Assembly (NCBI GenBank): GCA_030620855.1
Contig: JAUXIZ010000024.1
Location: forward strand, 1 to 6,423
Direction: 5' to 3'
Source: a candidate division WWE3 bacterium
Lineage (GTDB): Bacteria > Patescibacteriota > WWE3 > 9FT-COMBO-53-11
Length of the DNA: 6,423 nt
How positions within the stretch are numbered: position 1 is the first letter of the stretch; the number at the start of each line of letters is the position of its first letter. Positions 1 to 5,118 of this stretch are shown here, piece after piece. Made by a program: the position numbers and the translations under genes. The notes beneath the pieces were generated by a model. The model searched no databases and was not told where the DNA came from. It saw only the letters and a list, made by a program, of their open reading frames with translations.

Positions 1-568
1 GAAGAAGCGCCTCGGCCCTTTTAAGCGATATTCCCAGCGTTCCTGTGACAAGATTTTCTCTTTTGGTCATCGCCGCTGATACCGGCTTGTTCAGGTTTCT
101 TTCAAAAGTTAGATCCCGGTGCGTTAGAATGCCAAGAAGCTTATGGTCCCGGTCCACAACCATAAGGGACGTGTCGTATTTATCCATAAGCTCGCGGGCC
201 TCCGAAAGCATGACTTTGGGGCCAACGGTGTAAGGATCTTTTATAATAAGCCCTTCCAACCGTTTAACCCGGGCCACCTGTGCGACTTGGAGATCCGCAC
301 TCATAAACCGGTGGATTATACCCATCCCTCCCTGTTGAGACATCGCAGCGGCCATTTCGGCTTCGGTTACGGTATCCATGTTTGCCGAAATTATAGGTAC
401 GGCCAGGTTTATATTTGAGGTTAACTGCGATGACGTGTCTACTTCTTTTCGGGTTGCTACAGAAGAGCGTTTGGGTATTAAAAGAACATCATCAAAGGTT
501 AGCCCTTCTGTTGCGATTTTGGGTCTTCGCGGCCGCGGTACTCCTTTAAAAGGTTGTCGTCTTGGCAT
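1..568 (-). CDS. guaB: IMP dehydrogenase, N-terminal 189 codons (3' end outside window)
   Basis: Oxidises IMP to XMP with NAD+, the committed step of guanine nucleotide synthesis in the cytoplasm. The reading frame runs off the left edge, so only the N-terminal part is present. Visible landmarks: LTFDDVLLIP at residues 23-32, the conserved opening of the catalytic barrel; SANMDTVTE at 61-69; GGMGIIHR at about 80-87; then a CBS (Bateman) segment from about 110, including SLMVVDRDHKLLGILTHRDL, with a second CBS repeat starting near 165. The catalytic Cys loop and flap lie outside the window. The CBS insertion separates it from GMP reductase, which lacks one. The ATG at 566-568 follows GAGGAG with a 6-base spacer, and that ribosome site lies over the last codons of gyrA. 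With only two bases between the gyrA stop and this start, coupling to gyrA is likely. Identity is firm. Confidence 0.95.
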   Translation of the reverse strand, partial: MPRRQPFKGVPRPRRPKIATEGLTFDDVLLIPKRSSVATRKEVDTSSQLTSNINLAVPIISANMDTVTEAEMAAAMSQQGGMGIIHRFMSADLQVAQVARVKRLEGLIIKDPYTVGPKVMLSEARELMDKYDTSLMVVDRDHKLLGILTHRDLTFERNLNKPVSAAMTKRENLVTGTLGISLKRAEALL

Positions 569-570
569 TT

Positions 571-3237
571 TTATCTCCTCTTTCTTTTCGCCTTTGGTTT
601 CGGTTTGGACTTTGGTTTGGGTTTAGTCTTATTAGGCTTGGCGGGTTTCTTTGGTGTGGATTTTTTAAGTGTCGCCTTTGGTTGGGGCTTCTCGGTCTTC
701 TCTTGCGTCTTTTTTTCTTCTGATTCTTCCTCTTCCAAGAAGGTGACGGCAGAAACTTTGTCCTGTTTGTTAAGGCGCATAAGGTATACGCCTTGGGTGG
801 CGCGCCCCAGAGTTGGAACTTGCTTAAGGGGGAGCCGGATAACTTGAGCTTTTTCGGAAATTAAAAGGAGGTCATTTTGCCCTTCTCCAACGATTCTTGC
901 CGAGACCAAATCTCCCGTTTTTACCGTTATCTGGGTGGTCTTCATTCCGGACCCGCCCCGGTTTTGGGTCTTGTATGCGCTTAGTTTGGTCCGTTTGCCC
1001 AATCCATTTTCGGCGATAGTTAGGAGACGGTCATCAGGATCTTTTACGACTTCTGTTGCAATAACCTTATCCCCTTTGCCCAGTCTTATTCCCCTGACCC
1101 CACGGGCGCTTCGCCCCATTGACCTTACTTGCTTTTCGGAGAACCGGATAGATTTGCCTTTTTTGGTAATCAGCATTATGTTGTTTTCTCCAGAAGTTGG
1201 TTTAACCCAAACCAGACCCTCATCTGGTTTTAGCCTAATCGCCACTATTCCGGTCCGCCTGATGTTTTTAAAGTCTTCCAAACGCGTCTTTTTAACGGTT
1301 CCTGAGTCCGTAGCCATAAACAAGTAGTTGGGTGTCTCTCCCTTCTCTTTTAGATCCAAGGAGAGCATAACCACGATTGTTTCTTCCGGCTCAAGGTCCA
1401 AGAGATTAACCGCGGCTATTCCTTTGGCTTTTCGGGACGCCTCCGGTATTTCAAATGCCCGGTGCTTGTAAACCCTTCCCTTGTTTGTAAAAAAGAGTAT
1501 TTCGTCGTGGCTGGAGGCAAAAAGCATCTGGGTGATGACGTCCTCTTCTTTGGTTTTCATACCCACAACTCCCTTGCCTCCTCGGCCTTGGCGCCGGTAG
1601 GTCTCAGTCTTGAGGCGCTTAATATAACCTTCCTCAGTCAGAGTGATGAGAACGTCCTCTTTAGGAATCAAATCTTCTTCTTTGAACTCTCCGGCTCTTT
1701 GTTTAAAGATCTTGGTCCTCCGTTCGTCACCGTAAGTTTCTTTTACTTCGTCAAGCTCTTTGGCGATCGCCTTGTAGATATTTTGGGGTGTGGAGATAAG
1801 AAGCTCCAAGCGGGTAATCTCTTCAACTATGTCCTTAAGCTCCTGCTCTATCTTTTTCCGCTCCAGTGCCGAAAGGCGCTTTAAAGGCATATCCAAGATT
1901 GCCTGTGCCTGGATTTCCGTGAGGTCGAACTTTTTAACCAAGTTCGTCCGCGCATCGTCGGTGTCTTTGGATTTTTTGATGGTTTCTATAACGTCGTCCA
2001 GGTGGTCAAGGGCGATTTTAAGCCCTTGCAGGATGTGTTCTCGCTGCTTAACTTGATTGAGTAAAAATCTTGTTCTTCTTAAGACGACTGTGTAGCGATG
2101 CCGCAAAAACTCCTCTAACATTCCCTTGAGGGTCAAAACTCGCGGTTGTCCGTCAACCAGCGCCACCATATTGGCATGGAAAGTGGTTTGCAGGTCGGTA
2201 TGTTTGTACAGATAGTTAAGGATTGCTTGGGGCCGGGCCTCACGTTTCAGCTCTACAACCACTCTTATCCCATCCCGGTCAGATTCGTCGCGCAGCGCTC
2301 TGATGCCCTTGATTTTGTCTTTGCGCATTAGATCGGCCATTTTGGTAAGAAGATTGGATTTGTTTACTTGATATGGGAGTTCGGTCGTGATGATTTTAGT
2401 TTTCCCTTCTTCCTCCACTATCTCCGTTTTGGCGCGCATTACTATGCTCCCTTTGCCGGTGGCGTAAGCTTTAGCGATCTCTTCATGCCCGTATGCTTGA
2501 GCAGCGGTTGGGAAATCGGGGCCTTGGATGAAGTCCAACAAATCTTCAACGGTTGTCTCGTAAGACACTTGCGGGTTGTCTGTTTCTCCCGTGATCTTCG
2601 CACTTCCTACCATTGCTTTGAGCGCATCAATCAGTTCAACCAGGTTGTGGGGCGGGATGTTGGTTGCCATACCAACAGCAATTCCGGATGCACCGTTAAG
2701 AAGAAGGTTGGGAACGGCGGCCGGCAAAACCGTCGGCTCTTCCGATGTGGCGTCATAGTTTTGGGCAAAGTCTACCGTGTTTTTGCCTATATCAGATAGA
2801 AGCTCATCCGTTATAGGGGCCAGCCGGCTTTCCGTGTACCGCATGGCTGCTGGGGAGTCCCCGTCGATCGAGCCAAAATTTCCCTGACCGTCGATGGTTG
2901 GGTAGCGCAGGGAAAAGTCCTGCCCCATGCGAACCAGAGCGTCATAAACTGCCATATCGCCGTGTGGGTGGTATTTTTTGAGAACCTCGCCAACAACCGC
3001 CGCACACTTGTAATACTTGGAGGTTGGGCTCATCCCTTGCTCGTGCATGGCGTAGATGATTCTTCTTTGCACCGGTTTTAATCCGTCCCTTACATCCGGA
3101 AGCGCACGGGAAACGATAACGCTCATCGCGTAGTCCAAGTACGCCTTTTCCATCTCTGCGGTTATGGGAGCTATTATTATTCCTGCCTCTTCAATAGGCT
3201 GAGTATTCTCTTGTTCTGGCGTGTCGTTTTCGGCCAT
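571..3237 (-). CDS. gyrA: DNA gyrase subunit A
   Basis: Breakage-reunion subunit of the A2B2 gyrase that introduces negative supercoils using ATP hydrolysed by GyrB. It has 888 residues, near the usual length. In order: a 25-residue polar N-terminus; the winged-helix/tower core from about 26, with MSVIVSRALPDVRDGLKP; KKYHPHGD near 87-94; catalytic Tyr134 in AAMRYTE; DGQGNFGSIDGD at 116-127; a coiled-coil region around 380-500; and a C-terminal beta-pinwheel from about 525 carrying the GyrA box QGRGGKG (550-556). Six blade motifs are seen near 550, 601, 660, 709, 760 and 812. The GyrA box and six blades favour GyrA over ParC. Two oddities: Met95 replaces the usual Ser/Thr of the quinolone-binding helix while Asp99 is kept, and residues 835-888 form an acidic patch followed by a Lys/Pro-rich basic tail. 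The ATG has no Shine-Dalgarno sequence. An in-frame TAA five codons upstream leaves no earlier start. GyrB is not in the window. Confidence 0.96.
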   Translation of the reverse strand: MAENDTPEQENTQPIEEAGIIIAPITAEMEKAYLDYAMSVIVSRALPDVRDGLKPVQRRIIYAMHEQGMSPTSKYYKCAAVVGEVLKKYHPHGDMAVYDALVRMGQDFSLRYPTIDGQGNFGSIDGDSPAAMRYTESRLAPITDELLSDIGKNTVDFAQNYDATSEEPTVLPAAVPNLLLNGASGIAVGMATNIPPHNLVELIDALKAMVGSAKITGETDNPQVSYETTVEDLLDFIQGPDFPTAAQAYGHEEIAKAYATGKGSIVMRAKTEIVEEEGKTKIITTELPYQVNKSNLLTKMADLMRKDKIKGIRALRDESDRDGIRVVVELKREARPQAILNYLYKHTDLQTTFHANMVALVDGQPRVLTLKGMLEEFLRHRYTVVLRRTRFLLNQVKQREHILQGLKIALDHLDDVIETIKKSKDTDDARTNLVKKFDLTEIQAQAILDMPLKRLSALERKKIEQELKDIVEEITRLELLISTPQNIYKAIAKELDEVKETYGDERRTKIFKQRAGEFKEEDLIPKEDVLITLTEEGYIKRLKTETYRRQGRGGKGVVGMKTKEEDVITQMLFASSHDEILFFTNKGRVYKHRAFEIPEASRKAKGIAAVNLLDLEPEETIVVMLSLDLKEKGETPNYLFMATDSGTVKKTRLEDFKNIRRTGIVAIRLKPDEGLVWVKPTSGENNIMLITKKGKSIRFSEKQVRSMGRSARGVRGIRLGKGDKVIATEVVKDPDDRLLTIAENGLGKRTKLSAYKTQNRGGSGMKTTQITVKTGDLVSARIVGEGQNDLLLISEKAQVIRLPLKQVPTLGRATQGVYLMRLNKQDKVSAVTFLEEEESEEKKTQEKTEKPQPKATLKKSTPKKPAKPNKTKPKPKSKPKPKAKRKRR
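575..580 (-). promoter_or_regulatory. Ribosome binding site of guaB inside the gyrA 3' end
   Basis: On the minus strand GAGGAG lies 6 bases before the guaB ATG and immediately upstream of the gyrA TAA (571-573). Ribosomes ending gyrA therefore stop on the initiation site of guaB, which supports translational coupling and fixes the guaB start. Confidence 0.75.
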
Positions 3238-3416
3238 TTTGGATTTAGTTTAGAAATCGCACATGGGGCGTGGGTAGGTTTGCGCGACCTTCCAAGTTTA
3301 GCAAAAATAATGAGGTATAAAAAGGGTTTTTCACGGGATATTTTTTGAGCGAGGAGATCCGTAAGGAAAACCTCGCTCTAACTTTATTTTTACTAGATTT
3401 GGTGAGGCAAATGCAA
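3238..3416. other. Intergenic leader between the ATP-cone nuclease gene and gyrA
   Basis: This 179-base AT-rich gap holds the hairpin at 3347-3378 and whatever promoter serves gyrA. On the minus strand I see only weak promoter candidates: a -10-like TAAACT at 3252-3247, about 9 bases before the gyrA ATG, and a second TAAACT near 3301-3296 preceded by TGC, as in an extended -10. Neither has a convincing -35. No ribosome site and no believable gene are visible. Confidence 0.5.
3347..3378. other. Perfect 8-bp stem with nested GNRA-type loop, upstream of gyrA
   Basis: GAGCGAGG (3347-3354) pairs perfectly with CCTCGCTC (3371-3378). Read as plus-strand RNA, the 16-base loop can form a second small stem, UCC (3358-3360) with GGA (3365-3367), closed by GUAA, a GNRA tetraloop. 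On the plus strand it is followed by an interrupted T-rich run (3379-3393), as in a weak intrinsic terminator. On the minus strand, the direction of the flanking genes, it is followed by six A residues, so it is not a standard terminator for the nuclease gene. Its role is unclear: a leader structure for gyrA, a processing site, or the end of a short plus-strand RNA. Confidence 0.5.
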
Positions 3417-4241
3417 TTAACTTGCGTTATTGAAGCTGCAGACCTTTTGAGCTTCTTCTTGGACCTTGGATCTTTTGCTTCGAGGTATCGCCTTGAGATT
3501 GGTCAAAAGATCCTTACAGGTTACAATCCCCTCCCCCAAAAGGGTGGATTTTTCGCGCCGGTTTAGTGTGGTGAGGACGGTAACGGGGTAAAGGCCGCTT
3601 CTTTCCACCGTCTCTCTCAGGCTGCGGCCTTGGGGTTTGTCCCAGCTCATGTAATTTAACCCCACGCATTCGCAGTAGATGCGCGCATCCCGCGTCAGTT
3701 TGGTATTCGTTACAAGCCACCCCTCATCAAACCCGTCCCCGGAGGAAGCGTCCAAAAACCGGGCGTAAATGTAAAGCGCCACTTTGGTATCGGTCTTTAA
3801 CCCGCTTTTGTTGTGGAATTTGGCTTCGATCAGATGCTTTTTGCCGTCTTTTTCGGCAATAACATCAACCTCGTGCCAAACGCATTTTCCTCGCACCTGC
3901 TGTCCTACCGTTACTTGATAGCCCTCGGCCTCCATTACTTTGGCCAGAAACTTTTCAAACGGATAGCCGGAAGGTCCCAGTTCCATAATGGATCGCTTAA
4001 GGCTGTACTTGGAGGCCACATGGGTGCCGATTTCCCGCAAATGCTGGAAGACGCGCTGGTAGATTTCGTGGGTTGTAATCCCATCGTAAAGTTCGGGTTC
4101 GACTAGTTTTAAGACGTCGTTGGCCAGTTCGCGGCTTGCGCCGGATCTTTTTATAGATTCGCGGACCTTCTCGGGCAAGAACGGCTCGCGTTCCCCGGAG
4201 GCTTTGGTTACTTGGATCTGTTTGGGACTTTTTTGCGGCAC
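3417..4241 (-). CDS. ATP-cone / PD-(D/E)xK (Mrr-like) endonuclease fusion protein
   Basis: A 274-residue cytoplasmic protein with three visible parts. Residues 8-90 look like an ATP-cone, the ATP/dATP-sensing regulatory domain of ribonucleotide reductases and NrdR. They begin IQVTKASGEREPF and continue LYDGITTHEIY (51-61), which by eye follows the E. coli NrdA cone. Lys13 and Thr57 fall at nucleotide-contacting positions, while the usual Arg after that Lys is Ala14. Residues 94-200 form a restriction-endonuclease-like core: Glu96 on the first helix, Asp126 in HEVDV, and Glu139-x-Lys141 in IEAK, the PD-(D/E)xK pattern of Mrr-type nucleases. Residues 221-248 resemble a helix-hairpin-helix DNA-binding segment. 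It resembles a family I recall from Bacteroidetes and CPR genomes annotated as ATP-cone or restriction endonuclease proteins; its cellular role is unknown to me. The GTG is the first start after an in-frame TAA four codons upstream, and it has no Shine-Dalgarno. No methyltransferase or helicase lies nearby, so a classical restriction system is unlikely. Confidence 0.85.
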   Translation of the reverse strand: MPQKSPKQIQVTKASGEREPFLPEKVRESIKRSGASRELANDVLKLVEPELYDGITTHEIYQRVFQHLREIGTHVASKYSLKRSIMELGPSGYPFEKFLAKVMEAEGYQVTVGQQVRGKCVWHEVDVIAEKDGKKHLIEAKFHNKSGLKTDTKVALYIYARFLDASSGDGFDEGWLVTNTKLTRDARIYCECVGLNYMSWDKPQGRSLRETVERSGLYPVTVLTTLNRREKSTLLGEGIVTCKDLLTNLKAIPRSKRSKVQEEAQKVCSFNNAS

Positions 4242-4247
4242 GGGGTT

Positions 4248-4256
4248 ATTTTACCA
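4248..4256 (-). promoter_or_regulatory. Extended -10 promoter candidate for a leaderless nuclease mRNA
   Basis: The minus strand reads TGG-TAAAAT: a -10 hexamer one base off consensus (4253-4248), preceded by the TGn of an extended -10 element. No good -35 is seen. Transcription starting 7 bases downstream would begin at 4241, the G of the GTG start codon, giving a leaderless message. This agrees with the lack of a Shine-Dalgarno sequence. Confidence 0.4.
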
Positions 4257-4264
4257 ATCTTGGT

Positions 4265-4292
4265 TTGATTTTTTTATTCCCTGTTGTAAACT
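4265..4292 (+). promoter_or_regulatory. Promoter candidate for the ASCH-like gene
   Basis: TTGATT (4265-4270) and TAAACT (4287-4292) are separated by 16 bases, each matching four of six consensus bases. Transcription would start near 4299, leaving a leader of about 23 bases that contains the ribosome site. It lies in the 80-base divergent gap shared with the nuclease gene, so the two promoters nearly abut. Confidence 0.4.
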
Positions 4293-4304
4293 GTACCTAA
4301 TTCA

Positions 4305-4314
4305 AGAAGGAGGG
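4305..4314 (+). promoter_or_regulatory. Strong Shine-Dalgarno that sets the TTG start
   Basis: AGAAGGAGGG ends 7 bases before the TTG at 4322. No ATG or GTG lies at a suitable distance in this frame, so the ribosome site decides the unusual start codon. Confidence 0.8.
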
Positions 4315-4321
4315 TAAGAGA

Positions 4322-4747
4322 TTGAGGAACCTTTATTTCTCACCAGAGTCTCTGGAGCACATTGTTGTTCCGGAAGGGACTATCCAACATTTGATTATGG
4401 AGGGTCGGTTCCCGCCCGAGCTTGCTTTGCAAACTCCCAGGCGTCTTTCGATAAGGGCAGGACACCGCCTTTATGATATTAGGGAAGTTGTTCGAGGCGT
4501 ATCGGCCGACGGGATGTGGCATCTTCCGTTGCGAATCATGGGGCTAGAGTACAAAACCTTTGGCGAGATTACCGAGGCCGAGGCCGAGGCGGGTGGTTTT
4601 TCAAGTTCTGCAGAAGCTGTTGATCCCCAATTAGGTCTTCCTCGCTTCTATGAGGAAGGTCAGCACGATTTCTCTTCCGCCGGTGAAGTAACACTCATTT
4701 GGTTCGAGTTGGCGTTTTCTCTTCCGCCGTCTAGGATCTGGTGCTAG
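4322..4747 (+). CDS. Small ASCH/PUA-like domain protein (tentative)
   Basis: A 141-residue soluble protein without signal peptide or membrane segment, and the only plus-strand gene here. It starts with TTG behind a near-perfect ribosome site and ends with TAG just before a terminator, which supports it as a real gene. The second half has the order expected of an ASCH domain: a strand IMGLEYKTF (72-80), the helix start GEITEAEAEAGGF (81-93), a Ser-rich turn, LPRFY (106-110), and a closing strand VTLIWFEL (123-130). The first half includes RLSIRAGHRLYDI (41-53), like the barrel strand before a turn. I do not see the full GxKxxExR signature of classical ASCH proteins. ASCH domains belong to the PUA fold and are thought to bind RNA or modified bases; some are nucleases or amidohydrolases. 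Substrate and role cannot be told here. The three GAGGC units at 4574-4590 encode the Glu-Ala run. Confidence 0.65.
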   Translation: MRNLYFSPESLEHIVVPEGTIQHLIMEGRFPPELALQTPRRLSIRAGHRLYDIREVVRGVSADGMWHLPLRIMGLEYKTFGEITEAEAEAGGFSSSAEAVDPQLGLPRFYEEGQHDFSSAGEVTLIWFELAFSLPPSRIWC

Positions 4748-4759
4748 TTAGCATTTCCA

Positions 4760-4790
4760 GCCCGAGAATAAACCCTCGGGCCTTTCCTTT
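4760..4790 (+). terminator. Intrinsic terminator of the ASCH-like gene
   Basis: GCCCGAG (4760-4766) and CTCGGGC (4775-4781) form a perfect 7-bp GC-rich stem with an 8-base loop, followed by the pyrimidine tail CTTTCCTTT. It begins 12 bases after the TAG. The opposite strand has no T run after the stem, so it acts in the plus direction. Confidence 0.75.
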
Positions 4791-4798
4791 GGGCTTTA

Positions 4799-4835
4799 GA
4801 AAAAGAAAAAGCCGACGGTTTCTTCCATCGGCTTT
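4799..4835 (-). terminator. Intrinsic terminator of the 70-residue gene (and possibly of tsaE-tsaD readthrough)
   Basis: AAAGCCGACGG (4808-4818) pairs with CCATCGGCTTT (4825-4835), an 11-position stem with one C/A mismatch and a 6-base loop. On the minus strand it is followed by TTTTTCTTTTTC (4810-4799, sharing its first T residues with the stem). It starts 9 bases after the minus-strand TAA at 4845. The plus direction has only TTTGTGTT, so it could serve weakly as a second plus-strand stop. Confidence 0.8.
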
Positions 4836-4844
4836 GTGTTGGAA

Positions 4845-5057
4845 TTATCTACCCATGCTTTCTTCTTCCCGCAGCAGCTGGAAGTTGAGAATAACAACGT
4901 TCTTCCTGGGCGGGTGGGTACCTTCAAGGAATTCTCTGATGTTTTCAAGGTGTTCAAGAGAGGTTATCTTTTCCTGTAAGAAAACTCTGGCATTGCCAAA
5001 CCCAAGCTTTTTGAAGCCATAGGTGTAGCTATAGCTCACAAAGTAGACGTACTGCAT
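4845..5057 (-). CDS. Small conserved-looking protein of unknown function, 70 residues
   Basis: I do not recognise the function. The protein begins MQYVYFVSYSYTYGFKKLGF, then GNARVFLQEKITSLEHLENI, and ends with a hydrophobic strand NVVILNFQLL (53-62) before an acidic tail. The pattern of an aromatic strand, a G-F-G-N turn, a strand, a helix (about 32-46) and a last strand suggests a small alpha/beta fold. It loosely resembles small proteins I recall from Firmicutes and their phages, without known role. I chose the ATG at 5057-5055. A TTG one codon upstream also opens the frame, but it is only one base from the GGGGAGGA ribosome site (5068-5061), whereas the ATG has 4 bases. A good promoter, a ribosome site and a terminator all frame this ORF, strong evidence that it is expressed. 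No signal peptide or membrane helix is seen. Confidence 0.75.
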   Translation of the reverse strand: MQYVYFVSYSYTYGFKKLGFGNARVFLQEKITSLEHLENIREFLEGTHPPRKNVVILNFQLLREEESMGR

Positions 5058-5060
5058 CAA

Positions 5061-5068
5061 TCCTCCCC
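5061..5068 (-). promoter_or_regulatory. Ribosome binding site of the 70-residue gene
   Basis: GGGGAGGA on the minus strand lies 4 bases before ATG 5057 and directly beside the alternative TTG at 5060. The spacing favours the ATG start. Confidence 0.7.
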
Positions 5069-5089
5069 TTTTAAGTCGGATGTTACCTT

Positions 5090-5118
5090 ATTATGCTACG
5101 AGATTTTGGAGCGGTCAA
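5090..5118 (-). promoter_or_regulatory. Sigma70-type promoter of the 70-residue gene, overlapping the tsaD stop
   Basis: On the minus strand TTGACC (5118-5113) and CATAAT (5095-5090) are separated by exactly 17 bases, each matching five of six consensus bases. The TGA stop of tsaD (5117-5115) lies within the -35 box. Transcription would begin near 5083, giving a leader of about 25 bases with the ribosome site. This is the best promoter in the window. Confidence 0.7.

Noticed and set aside
45..418. Two plus-strand open frames across the guaB region
   Set aside because: The minus strand here encodes clear IMP dehydrogenase motifs; the plus frames have no supporting signals.
554..2799. Many plus-strand open frames of 60-143 codons across the gyrA region
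   Set aside because: They lie antisense to a complete, well-conserved gyrA, lack ribosome sites and have no family-like motifs. They are frame shadows.
3347..3378. Hairpin as the intrinsic terminator of the ATP-cone nuclease gene
   Set aside because: On the minus strand the stem is followed by AAAAAA rather than a U tract, so the standard mechanism does not apply.
3813..4106. 97-codon plus-strand frame opposite the nuclease core
   Set aside because: It is antisense to the conserved PD-(D/E)xK region and has no ribosome site; it is a shadow.
3417..4241. Classical restriction-modification or NrdR regulator gene
   Set aside because: No methyltransferase or specificity gene is nearby, and the N-terminus lacks the zinc ribbon of NrdR.
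4574..4590. Short GAGGCC tandem repeat
   Set aside because: Fewer than three full units, within a coding run of Glu-Ala; too short to be a meaningful repeat.
4791..4835. Alternative pairing of GGCTTT (4792-4797) with AAAGCC (4808-4813), competing with the minus terminator, as an antiterminator switch
   Set aside because: The competing stem is only six pairs and follows rather than precedes the gene's coding region; there is no gene downstream for such a switch to control.
4741..5022. 93-codon plus-strand frame running through both terminators and opposite the 70-residue gene
   Set aside because: It crosses two terminator hairpins, has a low-complexity Ser/Arg composition and lacks a ribosome site, while the minus-strand gene there has a complete set of signals.
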